Below are positions 1-7,807 of a stretch of 14,383 bases of DNA, piece by piece. The DNA is taken from the NCBI GenBank assembly GCA_946886365.1, contig CAMPIM010000093.1:1-14383 (forward strand), read 5' to 3'. Source of the DNA: an uncultured Novosphingobium sp. (GTDB lineage: Bacteria > Pseudomonadota > Alphaproteobacteria > Sphingomonadales > Sphingomonadaceae). The notes under the pieces are model-generated. The model was not told where the DNA came from. It saw only the letters and a program-made list of their open reading frames with translations, and made no database searches. The translations under genes and the position numbers were made by a program. Positions within the stretch are counted from its first letter, which is position 1. Every line of letters starts with the position of its first letter.

Positions 1-270
1 CATCAGGTCCATGGCGTCGATCGTCATCTTCATGTCAGTCGCATTCTTCCCCTTGGTGAGGTCGAATTGCTGCTGCGTTTCGATGGCCTGGGTCACAGCC
101 TGCCGCGCCCAGCCCTTTAGCGAAGGCTTGCTCCAATTGCCATAGGCGCGGCGGATGTTGACTGTTCCCAGCTCTGCGAGAACAGTCAGCACCGGGTCGA
201 AATGGTCGGCGGAGGCGTTGTCTGCGTCGATCAACAGGGCGACATTGCCGCTGGGGATCGCCGAGGGCAT
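1..270 (-). CDS. NYN-domain (LabA/PIN-like) protein, N-terminal part
   Basis: Reading leftwards from an ATG at 270, 90 codons stay open to the window edge, so the C-terminal part is missing. The first strand carries LLIDADNAS (about residues 12-20), the acidic start of NYN domains. It is followed by RRAYGNWS and then KNATDMKMTIDAMDLM, the asparagine/aspartate-rich segment of the LabA-like NYN group. Members have a PIN-like fold and are predicted metal-dependent ribonucleases; the acidic residues needed for metal binding that fall in this segment are present. The start codon shares one base with the carbonic anhydrase stop (TGATG), so translation is probably coupled to that gene. The family call rests on motif recognition and is fairly firm. 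The substrate, and any C-terminal OST-HTH domain, cannot be seen. Confidence 0.82.
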   Translation of the reverse strand, partial: MPSAIPSGNVALLIDADNASADHFDPVLTVLAELGTVNIRRAYGNWSKPSLKGWARQAVTQAIETQQQFDLTKGKNATDMKMTIDAMDLM

Positions 271-923
271 CAGGCCGATTCCAGCGCCGCCGGATGGAAT
301 TCTCCGGTCACTTCATCCAGCAGATGAAGCTGCCCGTCTGCAATTGCGAAGAATGCGCCGACCAACTTCAATTCGCCATTGCGTTCCTTGGTGCGGACGC
401 AGGGGAAAGTGCGAAGGTTGGCAAGGCTGACCTTGACCCCTTCCTGCTCCATGGCGCGATGCGCGTCGCGGCCGTGATCATCGCCGAAGCGTTGGACGAC
501 CTTTTCCCGCGCGCCATCAAGCATGTCGATCCAGTTATGGATGAAGCCGCCTTCTCCGGGAGGGGCGTCCTTCAGTTCCTGGCTGAGCGCCGCCTTGCAG
601 CCGCCGCACTTGCCATGGCCCATGACGACGATCTCGCCAACCTTGAGCACCTGAACAGCAAACTCCAGCGCCGCCGAAACGCCGTGATGGCCCGGATTGG
701 TTTCAAAGGGAGGCACGAGCGCCGCCACATTGCGGACCACGAATATCTCGCCGGGGCTGGTGTCGAAGATCTGCGCAGGATCGACTCGGCTGTCGGAGCA
801 GGCGATGACCATGACGCGAGGGCTCTGCCCTTCGCTCAATTCATCCCATCGGCCACGTTGTTGAGTCCAGCCGGTGTTGCGGAAGCGGCGATAGCCTTCG
901 AGCATGTCGGAAAAGTCGGTCAT
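270..923 (-). CDS. can: Beta-class carbonic anhydrase
   Basis: The product has 217 residues, normal for the class, and should interconvert CO2 and bicarbonate in the cytoplasm. The zinc site is complete: CSDSRVDP gives Cys42 with the Asp44-Arg46 dyad, and HGKCGG gives His103 and Cys106. I chose the ATG at 923 because MTDFSDMLEGYRRF is a typical family N-terminus; an in-frame TTG at 959 would add 12 poorly conserved residues. The only ribosome-binding candidate is a weak AGAGA about 8 bases upstream. The gene is divergent from lipA across 66 bp, and its stop overlaps the start of the downstream NYN gene by one base. A bicarbonate-supply role for carboxylases is the usual inference for this class. 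The symbol could equally be cynT, since sequence alone does not separate the two. Confidence 0.93.
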   Translation of the reverse strand: MTDFSDMLEGYRRFRNTGWTQQRGRWDELSEGQSPRVMVIACSDSRVDPAQIFDTSPGEIFVVRNVAALVPPFETNPGHHGVSAALEFAVQVLKVGEIVVMGHGKCGGCKAALSQELKDAPPGEGGFIHNWIDMLDGAREKVVQRFGDDHGRDAHRAMEQEGVKVSLANLRTFPCVRTKERNGELKLVGAFFAIADGQLHLLDEVTGEFHPAALESA

Positions 924-989
924 GCCCAAGTCTCTGCCCAACAATCTGGGGGCTGGCAAGAGTGGGCATGCATCGCTATTTGATGGCGC
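924..989. promoter_or_regulatory. Divergent intergenic region, carbonic anhydrase / lipA
   Basis: This 66-bp gap separates two divergent start codons, so it should hold promoters for both directions. I could not find a convincing -35/-10 pair on either strand; the best lipA-side guess (CTGGCA at 952-957, 18 bp, then TATTTG) is poor. lipA has only a weak GATGG as a possible ribosome-binding site just before its ATG. Confidence 0.35.
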
Positions 990-1925
990 ATGACAGACAC
1001 CGCTCCGCTACCTGTGCAAGCCACTCCGCAACGTGCGCGCAAGCCCGATTGGATCAGGGTGAAGGCGCCGACGAGTCCGGGCTATAACGAAACCCGGAAG
1101 CTGATGCGGGAAAAGGGGCTGGCCACGGTCTGCGAAGAAGCGGCTTGCCCGAATATCGGGGAATGCTGGACCAAAAAGCATGCGACCGTGATGATCCTGG
1201 GCGACGTGTGCACGCGGGCCTGCGCCTTCTGCAACGTCAAGACCGGCATGCCGCGCAAGGTTGATCCGAACGAGCCGCAGAACCTGGCCGACGCCTGCGC
1301 GGAAATGGGGCTGGAGCATATTGTCATCACCTCCGTCGATCGCGATGATCTGCCCGATGGCGGCGCTTCGCAGTTCGTGAAGGTGATCGAAGCGTTGCGG
1401 CGGACGACTCCGGACACGACGATCGAGATTTTGACCCCGGATTTCCGGAACAAGCATGAACGCGCAGTCGAGATGATCGTGGCTGCGCGGCCGGACGTCT
1501 ATAATCATAACCTTGAGACAGTGCCCCGTCTGTATCCGACGATTCGCCCCGGTGCCCGCTACTATGCGTCGCTGCGGTTGCTGGAGACAGTGAAGAAGCT
1601 GGACCCGTCGATCTTCACCAAGTCGGGGATCATGCTCGGTCTGGGTGAAGAGCGTCTGGAGGTCCATCAGGTGATGGACGACATGCGTTCGGCCGACATC
1701 GATTTCCTGACCATGGGACAATATCTGCAACCCACGCCGAAGCATGCCAAGGTGATGGAGTTCGTGACCCCCGCGGCGTTCAATGCCTATGCAGGGATCG
1801 CGCGTGCCAAGGGATTTTTGCAGGTCGCATCGAGCCCGCTGACCCGTTCCAGCTATCATGCGGGCAAGGATTTCGCCGAGATGCGGGCGGCGCGTGAGGC
1901 TCAGTTGGCACGGGCAGCGCGCTGA
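990..1925 (+). CDS. lipA: Lipoyl synthase
   Basis: This 311-residue radical-SAM enzyme inserts two sulfur atoms into protein-bound octanoyl groups to form lipoyl cofactors for 2-oxoacid dehydrogenases and the glycine cleavage system. The auxiliary cluster motif CX4CX5C is Cys48, Cys53 and Cys59. The radical-SAM cluster CX3CX2C is Cys74, Cys78 and Cys81 (CTRACAFC). The C-terminal RSSYHA (286-291) supplies the serine that ligates the sulfur-donating cluster. [15 protein letters not shown] and YNHNLETV are further family blocks. Length is usual. The ATG at 990 is 64 bp from the divergent carbonic anhydrase start. Only 4 bp separate its stop from the COQ10-type gene, so the two are probably co-transcribed. 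lipB is not in the window. The assignment is essentially certain. Confidence 0.98.
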   Translation: MTDTAPLPVQATPQRARKPDWIRVKAPTSPGYNETRKLMREKGLATVCEEAACPNIGECWTKKHATVMILGDVCTRACAFCNVKTGMPRKVDPNEPQNLADACAEMGLEHIVITSVDRDDLPDGGASQFVKVIEALRRTTPDTTIEILTPDFRNKHERAVEMIVAARPDVYNHNLETVPRLYPTIRPGARYYASLRLLETVKKLDPSIFTKSGIMLGLGEERLEVHQVMDDMRSADIDFLTMGQYLQPTPKHAKVMEFVTPAAFNAYAGIARAKGFLQVASSPLTRSSYHAGKDFAEMRAAREAQLARAAR

Positions 1926-1929
1926 AAAC

Positions 1930-2400
1930 ATGCCGAAGCATCACGAAACAAGGCCACTTCCCTACACGCCTGACCAGATGTTCGACCTAGTTTCGAATGT
2001 GTCGTCCTATCCTGAATTCCTACCGTGGATCAGCGCTATCCGCGTTCGCCAGGACAGCGATTCGGAGATGGTGGCCGACATGATCGTCGGCTTCAAAGGC
2101 ATCAAGGAAAGCTTTACGTCGCGCGTGCACAAGCATCGGCCTGACTTCGTACGCGTGGATTATCTGGAAGGCCCGCTCAAGCACCTGCACAACCAGTGGC
2201 GGTTCCGCGATGACGGGAAGGGCGGCGTCCTTGTCGATTTCGAGGTGGAATTTGAGTTCAAGAATCGGCTGTTCGAGATGATCGCCGGGCAAATGTTCGA
2301 CAAGGCGCTGCGCAAGATGATCGGGGCGTTCGAAACGCGAGCGGCTGAACTTTACGGCGACTCAGGCAGCAGAAGCTCAAGCGCGCAAAGCGCCGCCTGA
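1930..2400 (+). CDS. COQ10/RatA-family START-domain protein (ubiquinone-binding type)
   Basis: A 156-residue single-domain protein of the polyketide-cyclase/START fold. Diagnostic stretches are YTPDQMFDLVSNVSSYPEFLPW near residues 12-33, MIVGFKGIKESFTSRV in the middle strands, and FEFKNRLFEMIAGQMFDKALRKMIGAFETRA as the long C-terminal helix. Bacterial members are named RatA in Escherichia coli, and the mitochondrial Coq10 binds and delivers ubiquinone. In alphaproteobacteria a quinone-chaperone role is the better guess, but it is inferred from the family. I chose the ATG at 1930, 4 bp after the lipA stop, because family homology begins directly after it; upstream in-frame codons lie inside lipA. 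No clear ribosome-binding site is visible. The last 49 bp overlap the end of convergent cinA, and the tail (SGSRSSSAQSAA) is low complexity. Confidence 0.9.
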   Translation: MPKHHETRPLPYTPDQMFDLVSNVSSYPEFLPWISAIRVRQDSDSEMVADMIVGFKGIKESFTSRVHKHRPDFVRVDYLEGPLKHLHNQWRFRDDGKGGVLVDFEVEFEFKNRLFEMIAGQMFDKALRKMIGAFETRAAELYGDSGSRSSSAQSAA

Positions 2401-2864
2401 AGGCGCACGCCGCCCCGGCCGCTATCTTCGAAATGTCGCATATCAGCGACGACCTTGTCCGGGTTGCCGCCTCGTTCAGCGCGGGCGAAAACGACGGTGC
2501 CCACCGGTTTTTGCTCTGATCCGCCGCCGGGACCAGCGATGCCCGTGATGGCAACGGCGACATTGGCGTGGCTTTTGGTGAGAGCGCCCTGCGCCATTGC
2601 CCAAGCGGTGGCGATGGAAACGGCCCCGAAGGTTTCCAATACATCCTGAGAAACCTTCAGCAGCTCATTCTTCATGTCATTGGAATAGGTGATGAATCCT
2701 GCTTCAAAGACCTCCGAAGACCCGGCGATTTCGGTGAGAGCAGCGGACACAAGGCCGCCGGTGCAGCTTTCCGCAACAGCGATGGTGCGGCCAGCGCGGC
2801 GATTGGCGATGATGACTCGCTCGGCGAGGTCAACCAACGGGGCGGGGAGGATGCGATCTGGCAT
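2352..2864 (-). CDS. cinA: CinA C-terminal domain protein (PncC-type NMN amidohydrolase)
   Basis: The product has 170 residues and corresponds to the stand-alone C-terminal CinA domain, without the N-terminal molybdopterin-binding-like domain of full-length CinA. Motifs are AESCTGG near residue 31, GFITYSNDMKNELL, and ITGIAGPGGGSEQKPVGTV. Characterised members deamidate nicotinamide mononucleotide to nicotinate mononucleotide in the NAD recycling pathway (PncC). The ATG at 2864 was chosen because it lies 4 bp after the ispDF stop and family homology starts shortly after; upstream in-frame starts fall inside ispDF. It is probably the second gene of an ispDF-cinA operon, an order recalled as common in alphaproteobacteria. 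Its 3' end overlaps the convergent COQ10-type gene by 49 bp. pncC would be an alternative symbol. Confidence 0.92.
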   Translation of the reverse strand: MPDRILPAPLVDLAERVIIANRRAGRTIAVAESCTGGLVSAALTEIAGSSEVFEAGFITYSNDMKNELLKVSQDVLETFGAVSIATAWAMAQGALTKSHANVAVAITGIAGPGGGSEQKPVGTVVFARAERGGNPDKVVADMRHFEDSGRGGVRLQAALCALELLLPESP

Positions 2865-2868
2865 GGGG

Positions 2869-4044
2869 TCAGAATAGCGCGGGGAGGGAGATGGTTGCAA
2901 CGGCTTGTGCAGCAATGCCTTCGCGGCGTCCGGCAAAGCCCAGGCGTTCGGTGGTGGTGGCTTTCACGCTTACCCGGTCAAGGGGGATGCCGAGGAGATC
3001 GCTGATCCGCCGACGCATGGCATCACGGTGAGGGCCGATCTTCGGCGCCTCGCAAATGATCGTGACGTCGATATGGTCGATGCGGCCGCCCCGAGACGTT
3101 ACCCGCTCTCCGGCATATTCGAGGAATCGGGAGGATGCCGCACCGCGCCATTGTGGATCTGACGGGGGGAAGGGACTGCCGATGTCCCCTTCGGCAAGAG
3201 CGCCAAGCATGGCATCGACGATCGCGTGGATCGCAACATCCGCATCGCTGTGCCCCGCCAGTCCCTTTTCATGGGGGACCTGAACGCCGCAAAGCCAAAG
3301 CTCCTCGTCCGCAGCGAACCGGTGCACATCATAGCCCATGCCGACGCGGGTCGTTCGCTGTGATGCCAGAAGCGCTTCGGCCCGGATGAAATCCTGGGGG
3401 TAGGTCAATTTTTCCAGCCTTTCGTCGCCGGGAACCAGAGTGACGTCATGGCCTGCGTGACGCAGCATCTGGGCATCGTCGGTGGCTTCGCGCTCATCGT
3501 CCCAATTGCGATGCGCGGCGAGGATGGCGTCGAAGTGAAATGCTTGTGGGGTTTGCACGCGGAACAGCGCTGATCGATCGACAATGTCGCCTGCGAGGTC
3601 GCCCGCTGACCTTACCAATGTGTCAGCAACGGGCAGGGCGGGGATGGCGCCCGGCGCGAAGTCGAGCGCGGCCAGTAGTTGATCGATCATGGAAGCGGAC
3701 AGGAAAGGGCGGGCAGCATCGTGGATCAACACCCTGTCGGCACCACCGGCGGCAGCGATAGCCTCAAGCCCGGCACGAACCGATCCGCGGCGGCTGTCCG
3801 CACCCTGGACGATGGACGTGACCTGATCCTCGTCAATCAGGGATCGGACTGTTTCCTCCTGCCCGGCGCCGATGACCAGGTAGACCGCACCGACTAGCGG
3901 ATGAGCCGCCAGCGCCTGAACGGAGTGGGCGATGATGGCCTTGCCCCCAATGTGACGAAATTGCTTGGGTGTATCGCCTCCGGCGCGACTGCCCTGTCCG
4001 GCGGCGAGCACCAGCGCGGCGACCCTGTGATTGCTCCTTGTCAT
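2869..4044 (-). CDS. ispDF: Bifunctional IspD/IspF isoprenoid enzyme
   Basis: A 391-residue fusion catalysing two steps of the MEP isoprenoid pathway. The IspD half (about 1-228) transfers CMP to methylerythritol 4-phosphate and shows LVLAAGQGSRAGGDTPKQF (11-29), VLIHDAARPF (105-114) and VQTPQAF. The IspF half (about 232-391) makes the 2,4-cyclodiphosphate and shows RVGMGYDVHRF with metal ligands Asp239 and His241, His273 in AIHAI, and SVKATTTERLGFAGR near the end. The kinase IspE, which acts between the two steps, is not part of the fusion. Fused ispDF is known from alphaproteobacteria and epsilonproteobacteria. The ATG at 4044 begins MTRSNHRVAALVLAAG; the open frame upstream has no family similarity. 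It is divergent from dusB and is followed 4 bp later by cinA. Confidence 0.97.
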   Translation of the reverse strand: MTRSNHRVAALVLAAGQGSRAGGDTPKQFRHIGGKAIIAHSVQALAAHPLVGAVYLVIGAGQEETVRSLIDEDQVTSIVQGADSRRGSVRAGLEAIAAAGGADRVLIHDAARPFLSASMIDQLLAALDFAPGAIPALPVADTLVRSAGDLAGDIVDRSALFRVQTPQAFHFDAILAAHRNWDDEREATDDAQMLRHAGHDVTLVPGDERLEKLTYPQDFIRAEALLASQRTTRVGMGYDVHRFAADEELWLCGVQVPHEKGLAGHSDADVAIHAIVDAMLGALAEGDIGSPFPPSDPQWRGAASSRFLEYAGERVTSRGGRIDHIDVTIICEAPKIGPHRDAMRRRISDLLGIPLDRVSVKATTTERLGFAGRREGIAAQAVATISLPALF

Positions 4045-4146
4045 CGCAGCGCGTGTAGCGAACGGTGGATCGCTCCGCCAGACGGCTTGCTTGCCGCATC
4101 GCCGCTTTTCCGCTAAGGGCTGCCTGTTTTTTAGGCAAAGCTGGTG
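4045..4146. promoter_or_regulatory. Divergent intergenic region, ispDF / dusB
   Basis: This 102-bp gap must hold the promoters of the leftward ispDF-cinA operon and the rightward dusB-ntrBC operon. Close to dusB there is a short inverted repeat, TGCCT (4121-4125) and AGGCA (4133-4137), around a T-rich loop. I saw no convincing sigma-70 box pair and no sigma-54 GG-N10-GC element with good flanks. Confidence 0.4.
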
Positions 4147-5166
4147 ATGCGCATAATTTCCCCCATCTCCGTTGGTCCGGTGACGATCGACATGCCCGTA
4201 ATCCTGGCGCCGATGACTGGCGTCACGGATATGCCGTTCCGCACTTTGGTCCGCCGTTACGGATCGGGCTTGAACGTGACGGAGATGATCGCGAGCGCGG
4301 CGATGATCCGCGAGACGCGGCAGTCTTTGCAAAAAGCGGCGTGGCATCCGGTGGAAGAGCCGGTGTCGATGCAGCTTGCGGGCTGCTCACCGCAGGAGAT
4401 GGCCGAAGCGGCGAAGCTGAATGCCGATCGTGGCGCGGCGATCATCGACATCAATATGGGGTGTCCGGTCAAGAAGGTCGTAAATGGCGACGCGGGCAGC
4501 GCTCTGATGCGCGACCTGCCTCTGGCCGCCGCGTTGATCGATGCGACGGTGAAGGCCGTCGATGTTCCCGTGACCGTCAAGATGCGTATGGGGTGGGATC
4601 ATGCCAGCCTGAATGCCCCTGAACTGGCGCGGATTGCGCAGGATCTGGGTGCGAAGATGATCACTGTGCATGGGCGGACGCGCTGCCAGATGTACAAGGG
4701 TAGCGCCGATTGGGCGTTCGTGCGGAATGTGAAGGATGCCGTGTCGCTTCCCGTGATCGTCAATGGGGACATCTGCTCGATCGAAGATGCGGAAACGGCG
4801 CTGGAGCAGAGCGGGGCGGACGGGGTCATGATTGGCCGAGGCGCCTATGGTCGGCCTTGGCTGATCGGACAGGTGATGCACTGGTTCCGCACGGGGCAGC
4901 GTCTTCCCGACCCTTCGCTGGCCGAACAATATCACCTGATAACAGAGCATTATCGTGCGATGATCGAGCATTATGACGGCCTGACGGGCGTCAACATGGC
5001 TCGCAAGCATATCGGTTGGTATACGAAGGGCCTCACCGGATCGGCGGAGTTTCGTAACGCTGTCAATCAGGAGCCGAATGGCGACGTGGTGCTTGATATG
5101 CTGGCGCGCTTTTACGAGCCGCTGATTGCACAGGACGGAGCGATCGAGACGCGCAAGGCGGCATGA
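4147..5166 (+). CDS. dusB: tRNA-dihydrouridine synthase B (NifR3)
   Basis: A 339-residue FMN-dependent enzyme that reduces specific uridines in tRNA to dihydrouridine. The TIM-barrel signatures are present: [12 protein letters not shown] (21-32), [10 protein letters not shown] with catalytic Cys106, [26 protein letters not shown] with His175, VNGDI, and the phosphate-binding [14 protein letters not shown] near 226-239. Length is slightly above the E. coli enzyme. I favour ATG at 4147; the GTG at 4144 directly before it would add one residue, and the ribosome-binding site is weak in either case. In alphaproteobacteria this gene is the historical nifR3, first gene of the ntrBC operon, as here. 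Its stop overlaps the ntrB start by 4 bp (ATGA). The modification enzyme has no proven direct part in nitrogen sensing. Confidence 0.95.
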   Translation: MRIISPISVGPVTIDMPVILAPMTGVTDMPFRTLVRRYGSGLNVTEMIASAAMIRETRQSLQKAAWHPVEEPVSMQLAGCSPQEMAEAAKLNADRGAAIIDINMGCPVKKVVNGDAGSALMRDLPLAAALIDATVKAVDVPVTVKMRMGWDHASLNAPELARIAQDLGAKMITVHGRTRCQMYKGSADWAFVRNVKDAVSLPVIVNGDICSIEDAETALEQSGADGVMIGRGAYGRPWLIGQVMHWFRTGQRLPDPSLAEQYHLITEHYRAMIEHYDGLTGVNMARKHIGWYTKGLTGSAEFRNAVNQEPNGDVVLDMLARFYEPLIAQDGAIETRKAA

Positions 5167-6275
5167 CGATGCCACTAAGCACCATCCCGCCGCCCCCGAT
5201 GCAGCAGGATGTACCATCGCTGTCAGAATTGATGACTGCGCTCCCTGTGGCGACATTGATCGTGGCGCCGGACAACAGCATTGCTGACGCGAATGTTCGG
5301 GCGGAAACTTTGCTCAACATGGCGCGATCAGCGATCGTGGGAAGTGATGTCACGCGCACGGTTCGCATGGCTGACGCCAGTTCGCGCTTCGACATTTGGC
5401 ATAGCAGCAAGCCGATCGCCGCCTATGACGTTAAGGTGCATGCGGGGCGAACGGCTGAGATGGAAGTCGATCTGATGATCGCGCCGATTGTCGATCATGA
5501 AGGGTGGCGGGTGGTGTCGATCCACGCTCAAAGCCATGCGCGGCAAATTGGTCATCGTGGCACCCCGGGCGGCGCGCGATCGGCCATGGGCGCCGCAGCC
5601 ATATTGGCCCATGAGATCAAAAATCCGCTGTCGGGCATCCGTGGCGCAGCGCAGCTTCTGGAGTCCGGCAACGATGGACGCGACGCCGTGCTGACCCAGC
5701 TGATCTGCAACGAGGTCGACCGGATCGCCGCCCTGATCGATCGTATGCAGGATTTCACGACCGATCACAGGCTGGAATGCCGACCGGGCAACATCTATCC
5801 CATGATCGATCGCGCGGCCAACATCGCCGCTGCCGGTTTTGCGAGAAACATCAGGATCATAAAGCGTTATGATCCGTCATTGCCATTTGCCGTCATCAAT
5901 GACGATGCGCTTGTGCAGATCATGCTCAACCTGCTGAAAAATGCTGCTGAGGCGCTGGATGAAATCGAAGAGCCCTGCATTCGCGTTGAAACCGCGTTCC
6001 GCCATGGCGTGTCGGTCGTGCTGGGCGATGGAAAGGGCAGCGCGGTACTGCCTATCGAGATATTGGTCATCGATAATGGGCCGGGCGTGCCCGAACATAT
6101 ATTGGATCACCTCTTCAACCCCTTCATTACGGGCAAGCGCGATGGGCAGGGGCTGGGGCTGGCGCTGGTGGACAAGCTGGTGCGGGACATGAATGGGTTC
6201 GTCCGATATTCACGCGATCCAGACGCGGGCGAATCGACGTTCCGAATCCTGCTTCCCATGGGGATGGGCGCATGA
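5163..6275 (+). CDS. ntrB: Nitrogen-regulation sensor kinase NtrB
   Basis: A 370-residue soluble histidine kinase/phosphatase that sets the phosphorylation of NtrC according to nitrogen status, usually through PII (GlnB) protein. No membrane segment is visible. An N-terminal PAS-like domain spans about 20-120. The dimerisation helix carries [20 protein letters not shown] with phospho-acceptor His150. The ATPase domain shows the N box NLLKNAAEA (Asn260), G1 box DNGPGVP (304-310), F-box region LFNPFITGK, and G2 box GQGLGLAL. All key residues are intact. The start overlaps the dusB stop by 4 bp and is preceded by AAGG, which supports it; ATG at 5169 is a possible alternative. The stop overlaps the ntrC start by 4 bp. 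Order and motifs distinguish it from membrane-bound NtrY downstream. Confidence 0.95.
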   Translation: MTMPLSTIPPPPMQQDVPSLSELMTALPVATLIVAPDNSIADANVRAETLLNMARSAIVGSDVTRTVRMADASSRFDIWHSSKPIAAYDVKVHAGRTAEMEVDLMIAPIVDHEGWRVVSIHAQSHARQIGHRGTPGGARSAMGAAAILAHEIKNPLSGIRGAAQLLESGNDGRDAVLTQLICNEVDRIAALIDRMQDFTTDHRLECRPGNIYPMIDRAANIAAAGFARNIRIIKRYDPSLPFAVINDDALVQIMLNLLKNAAEALDEIEEPCIRVETAFRHGVSVVLGDGKGSAVLPIEILVIDNGPGVPEHILDHLFNPFITGKRDGQGLGLALVDKLVRDMNGFVRYSRDPDAGESTFRILLPMGMGA

Positions 6276-7714
6276 CGACCACGGGGTCGATATTGGTCGT
6301 CGATGACGATCCCGCCATTTGCATGGTGGTCGGGGAAGCGCTGCGTCGGCAGGGTCATAAGGTGAAGACGGCGTCGTCCATTCGGGAGCGTAGCGCCCTG
6401 ATCGACAGTTTCGCGCCGGATGTGCTCATAACTGACGTCATGCTGCCGGATGGCGATGGTCTGGACGGCGTCGCGGAGATCCTGGAGCGCAGGCCAGATC
6501 TGAGCGTGATCATATTGTCGGCGCAGAACACATTGAACACCGCGATCCGGGCAACGGAGAAGGGCGCGTTCGAATATCTTCCCAAGCCGTTCGACCTCAA
6601 TGAATTGGCGCGGGCCGTTGGTGACGCCCTTGGCATGAACAAGGCCGAGGAGGGCAATCAGGAGGATGGCCTTCCCCACGACGGCCTGCCTCTCGTTGGC
6701 CGGTCCCCTGCCATGCAGGAGGTTTACCGGACGATCGCGCGGGTATTGTCCAACGATCTTAGCATTCTGGTGCTGGGGGAGTCGGGCACGGGCAAGGAAC
6801 TTGTCGCCGAAGCAATCCATGGGCTGGGGCAGCGCCGGACCAAGCCATTTGTCGCCATCAACATGGCGGCGATTCCACGCGAACTGATCGAGGCCGAACT
6901 GTTCGGTTATGAGAAGGGCGCGTTTACGGGAGCCAATGTCCGGACCGCCGGGAAGTTCGAGCAGGCGCAGGGCGGAACCCTATTCCTAGACGAGATTGGC
7001 GACATGCCGATGGAGGCGCAGACGCGCCTGCTGCGGGTCTTGCAATCAGGTGAGGTGACCACGGTCGGTGGATCGAAGCCGGTGCGGGTGAATGTCCGCA
7101 TCGTTGCGGCGACGAACAAGGACCTTCCCAAGCTGATTGAGGAAAACAGGTTCCGGGAAGATCTTTATTACCGGCTGAATGTCGTGCCCATCCCCTTGCC
7201 TGCGTTGCGCGAACGGCGGGAGGACGTGATCCTGCTTGCAAGGCATTTCCTGGAACGCGCCGCGCAGGAGGGGCTGCCCCGAAAGACGTTGTCGGACGAT
7301 GCCGCGCAACTGCTGATGGCCTATCACTGGCCGGGCAATGTCCGTGAGCTTCAAAACCTGATGCAGAGGCTGGCGGTCCTGAGCCGTGAGACCGTGATCG
7401 CGGGGGAGGTGTTGCGAAACAGCTTGCCGCTGGACCTTGTGCCTCCGGATTATGCCGCGCCCGCCGATCAATTGGTCCTGGCCGTGCGCGAATGGGCAAA
7501 GCGGCAGTTGGGGATCGGCATCGGACAGCCCAACCGCAATCTGCATGATGATATGCTGGCGGTCGTCGAACCGATCCTGTTGCAGGAAACGCTGGCGAGC
7601 GTGGATGGTAACCAGATCCGGGCGGCCGGCTTGCTGGGGATCAACCGTAACACATTGCGCAAGAAGTTGACCGACTATGGTTTGGACCCGCTGCAACTGC
7701 GCGTGTCGGACTGA
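6272..7714 (+). CDS. ntrC: Nitrogen-regulation response regulator NtrC, sigma-54 activator
   Basis: A 480-residue enhancer-binding regulator. The receiver domain (about 6-120) has the acidic pair in DDDPAI, phospho-acceptor Asp55 in LITDVMLPDGDG, and Lys105 in YLPKPF. The AAA+ domain shows Walker A GESGTGKE (169-176), the sigma-54 contact loop GAFTGA (216-221), Walker B GGTLFLDEI (234-242), and the arginine-finger region FREDLYYRLNVVPIPLP. A Fis-type helix-turn-helix lies at about 435-470 (NQIRAAGLLGINRNTLRKKL). With GAFTGA intact it should activate sigma-54 promoters such as those for glutamine synthetase and ammonium uptake; the targets are inferred. The start overlaps ntrB by 4 bp. A 93-bp gap with a palindrome separates it from ntrY. 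The length is normal for the family. Confidence 0.96.
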   Translation: MTTTGSILVVDDDPAICMVVGEALRRQGHKVKTASSIRERSALIDSFAPDVLITDVMLPDGDGLDGVAEILERRPDLSVIILSAQNTLNTAIRATEKGAFEYLPKPFDLNELARAVGDALGMNKAEEGNQEDGLPHDGLPLVGRSPAMQEVYRTIARVLSNDLSILVLGESGTGKELVAEAIHGLGQRRTKPFVAINMAAIPRELIEAELFGYEKGAFTGANVRTAGKFEQAQGGTLFLDEIGDMPMEAQTRLLRVLQSGEVTTVGGSKPVRVNVRIVAATNKDLPKLIEENRFREDLYYRLNVVPIPLPALRERREDVILLARHFLERAAQEGLPRKTLSDDAAQLLMAYHWPGNVRELQNLMQRLAVLSRETVIAGEVLRNSLPLDLVPPDYAAPADQLVLAVREWAKRQLGIGIGQPNRNLHDDMLAVVEPILLQETLASVDGNQIRAAGLLGINRNTLRKKLTDYGLDPLQLRVSD

Positions 7715-7715
7715 G

Positions 7716-7732
7716 CCGGGACGAAACGACAC
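7716..7732 (+). repeat. Motif CCGGNNNGAAANGACAC, copy in the ntrC-ntrY gap
   Basis: This 17-bp stretch begins just after the ntrC stop. It matches the two direct repeats at the right edge of the window at all 13 fixed positions (CCGG, GAAA, GACAC) with the same spacing. Twenty bases later comes ATCTGTCCC, which also follows directly on the motif copy at 14338-14354. It may be a remnant of the same mobile-element end, a shared binding site, or coincidence. Confidence 0.45.
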
Positions 7733-7746
7733 AGGTGTTCGGCCAA

Positions 7747-7761
7747 GGGACAATCTGTCCC
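7747..7761. promoter_or_regulatory. Perfect palindrome GGGACA-N3-TGTCCC upstream of ntrY
   Basis: The arms GGGACA (7747-7752) and TGTCCC (7756-7761) are perfectly complementary around ATC. The site is 46 bp before the ntrY ATG, in the only sizeable gap of the ntrBC-ntrYX cluster. The position suits an operator for a separate ntrYX promoter. It does not match the NtrC consensus TGCACY-N5-GGTGCA, so the cognate factor is unknown. A short RNA hairpin is less likely because the loop has only 3 bases. Confidence 0.45.
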
Positions 7762-7807
7762 AAATACTGTGTTTGATCAGGCACGGCGTTGTTGTAAGAA
7801 AGCCACT

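Noticed and set aside
924..959. Upstream TTG start for the carbonic anhydrase
   Set aside because: The added 12 residues are not typical of the family, and MTDFSDMLEGYRRF is a standard N-terminus.
294..983. Long open frame of 229 codons antisense to the carbonic anhydrase
   Set aside because: It has no recognisable motif and mirrors a clear gene. Long antisense frames are expected in GC-rich DNA.
1906..1920. Sigma-54-like element TGGCACG with GG-N10-GC spacing, just upstream of the COQ10-type gene
   Set aside because: It lies in the last codons of lipA. The -12 half (GCGCG) is poor, and only 4 bp separate lipA from the next gene, so co-transcription is simpler.
1008..1931. Open frame of 307 codons antisense to lipA
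   Set aside because: It is Arg/His-rich with no domain, and is explained as the shadow of lipA.
2394..2406. Small hairpins (CGCC/GGCG, GCGCC/GGCGC) near the convergent COQ10/cinA ends as a terminator
   Set aside because: The stems have only 4-5 bp with no T-tract, within GC-rich coding sequence.
7779..7795. AGGCACG resembling a sigma-54 -24 box upstream of ntrY
   Set aside because: The required GC at -12 is absent (TT there), and a start from it would leave almost no leader.
7773..7800. TTGATC - 16 bp - TAAGAA as a sigma-70 promoter for ntrY
   Set aside because: The boxes match consensus weakly, and transcription would begin almost at the chosen ATG. Not listed as a feature.
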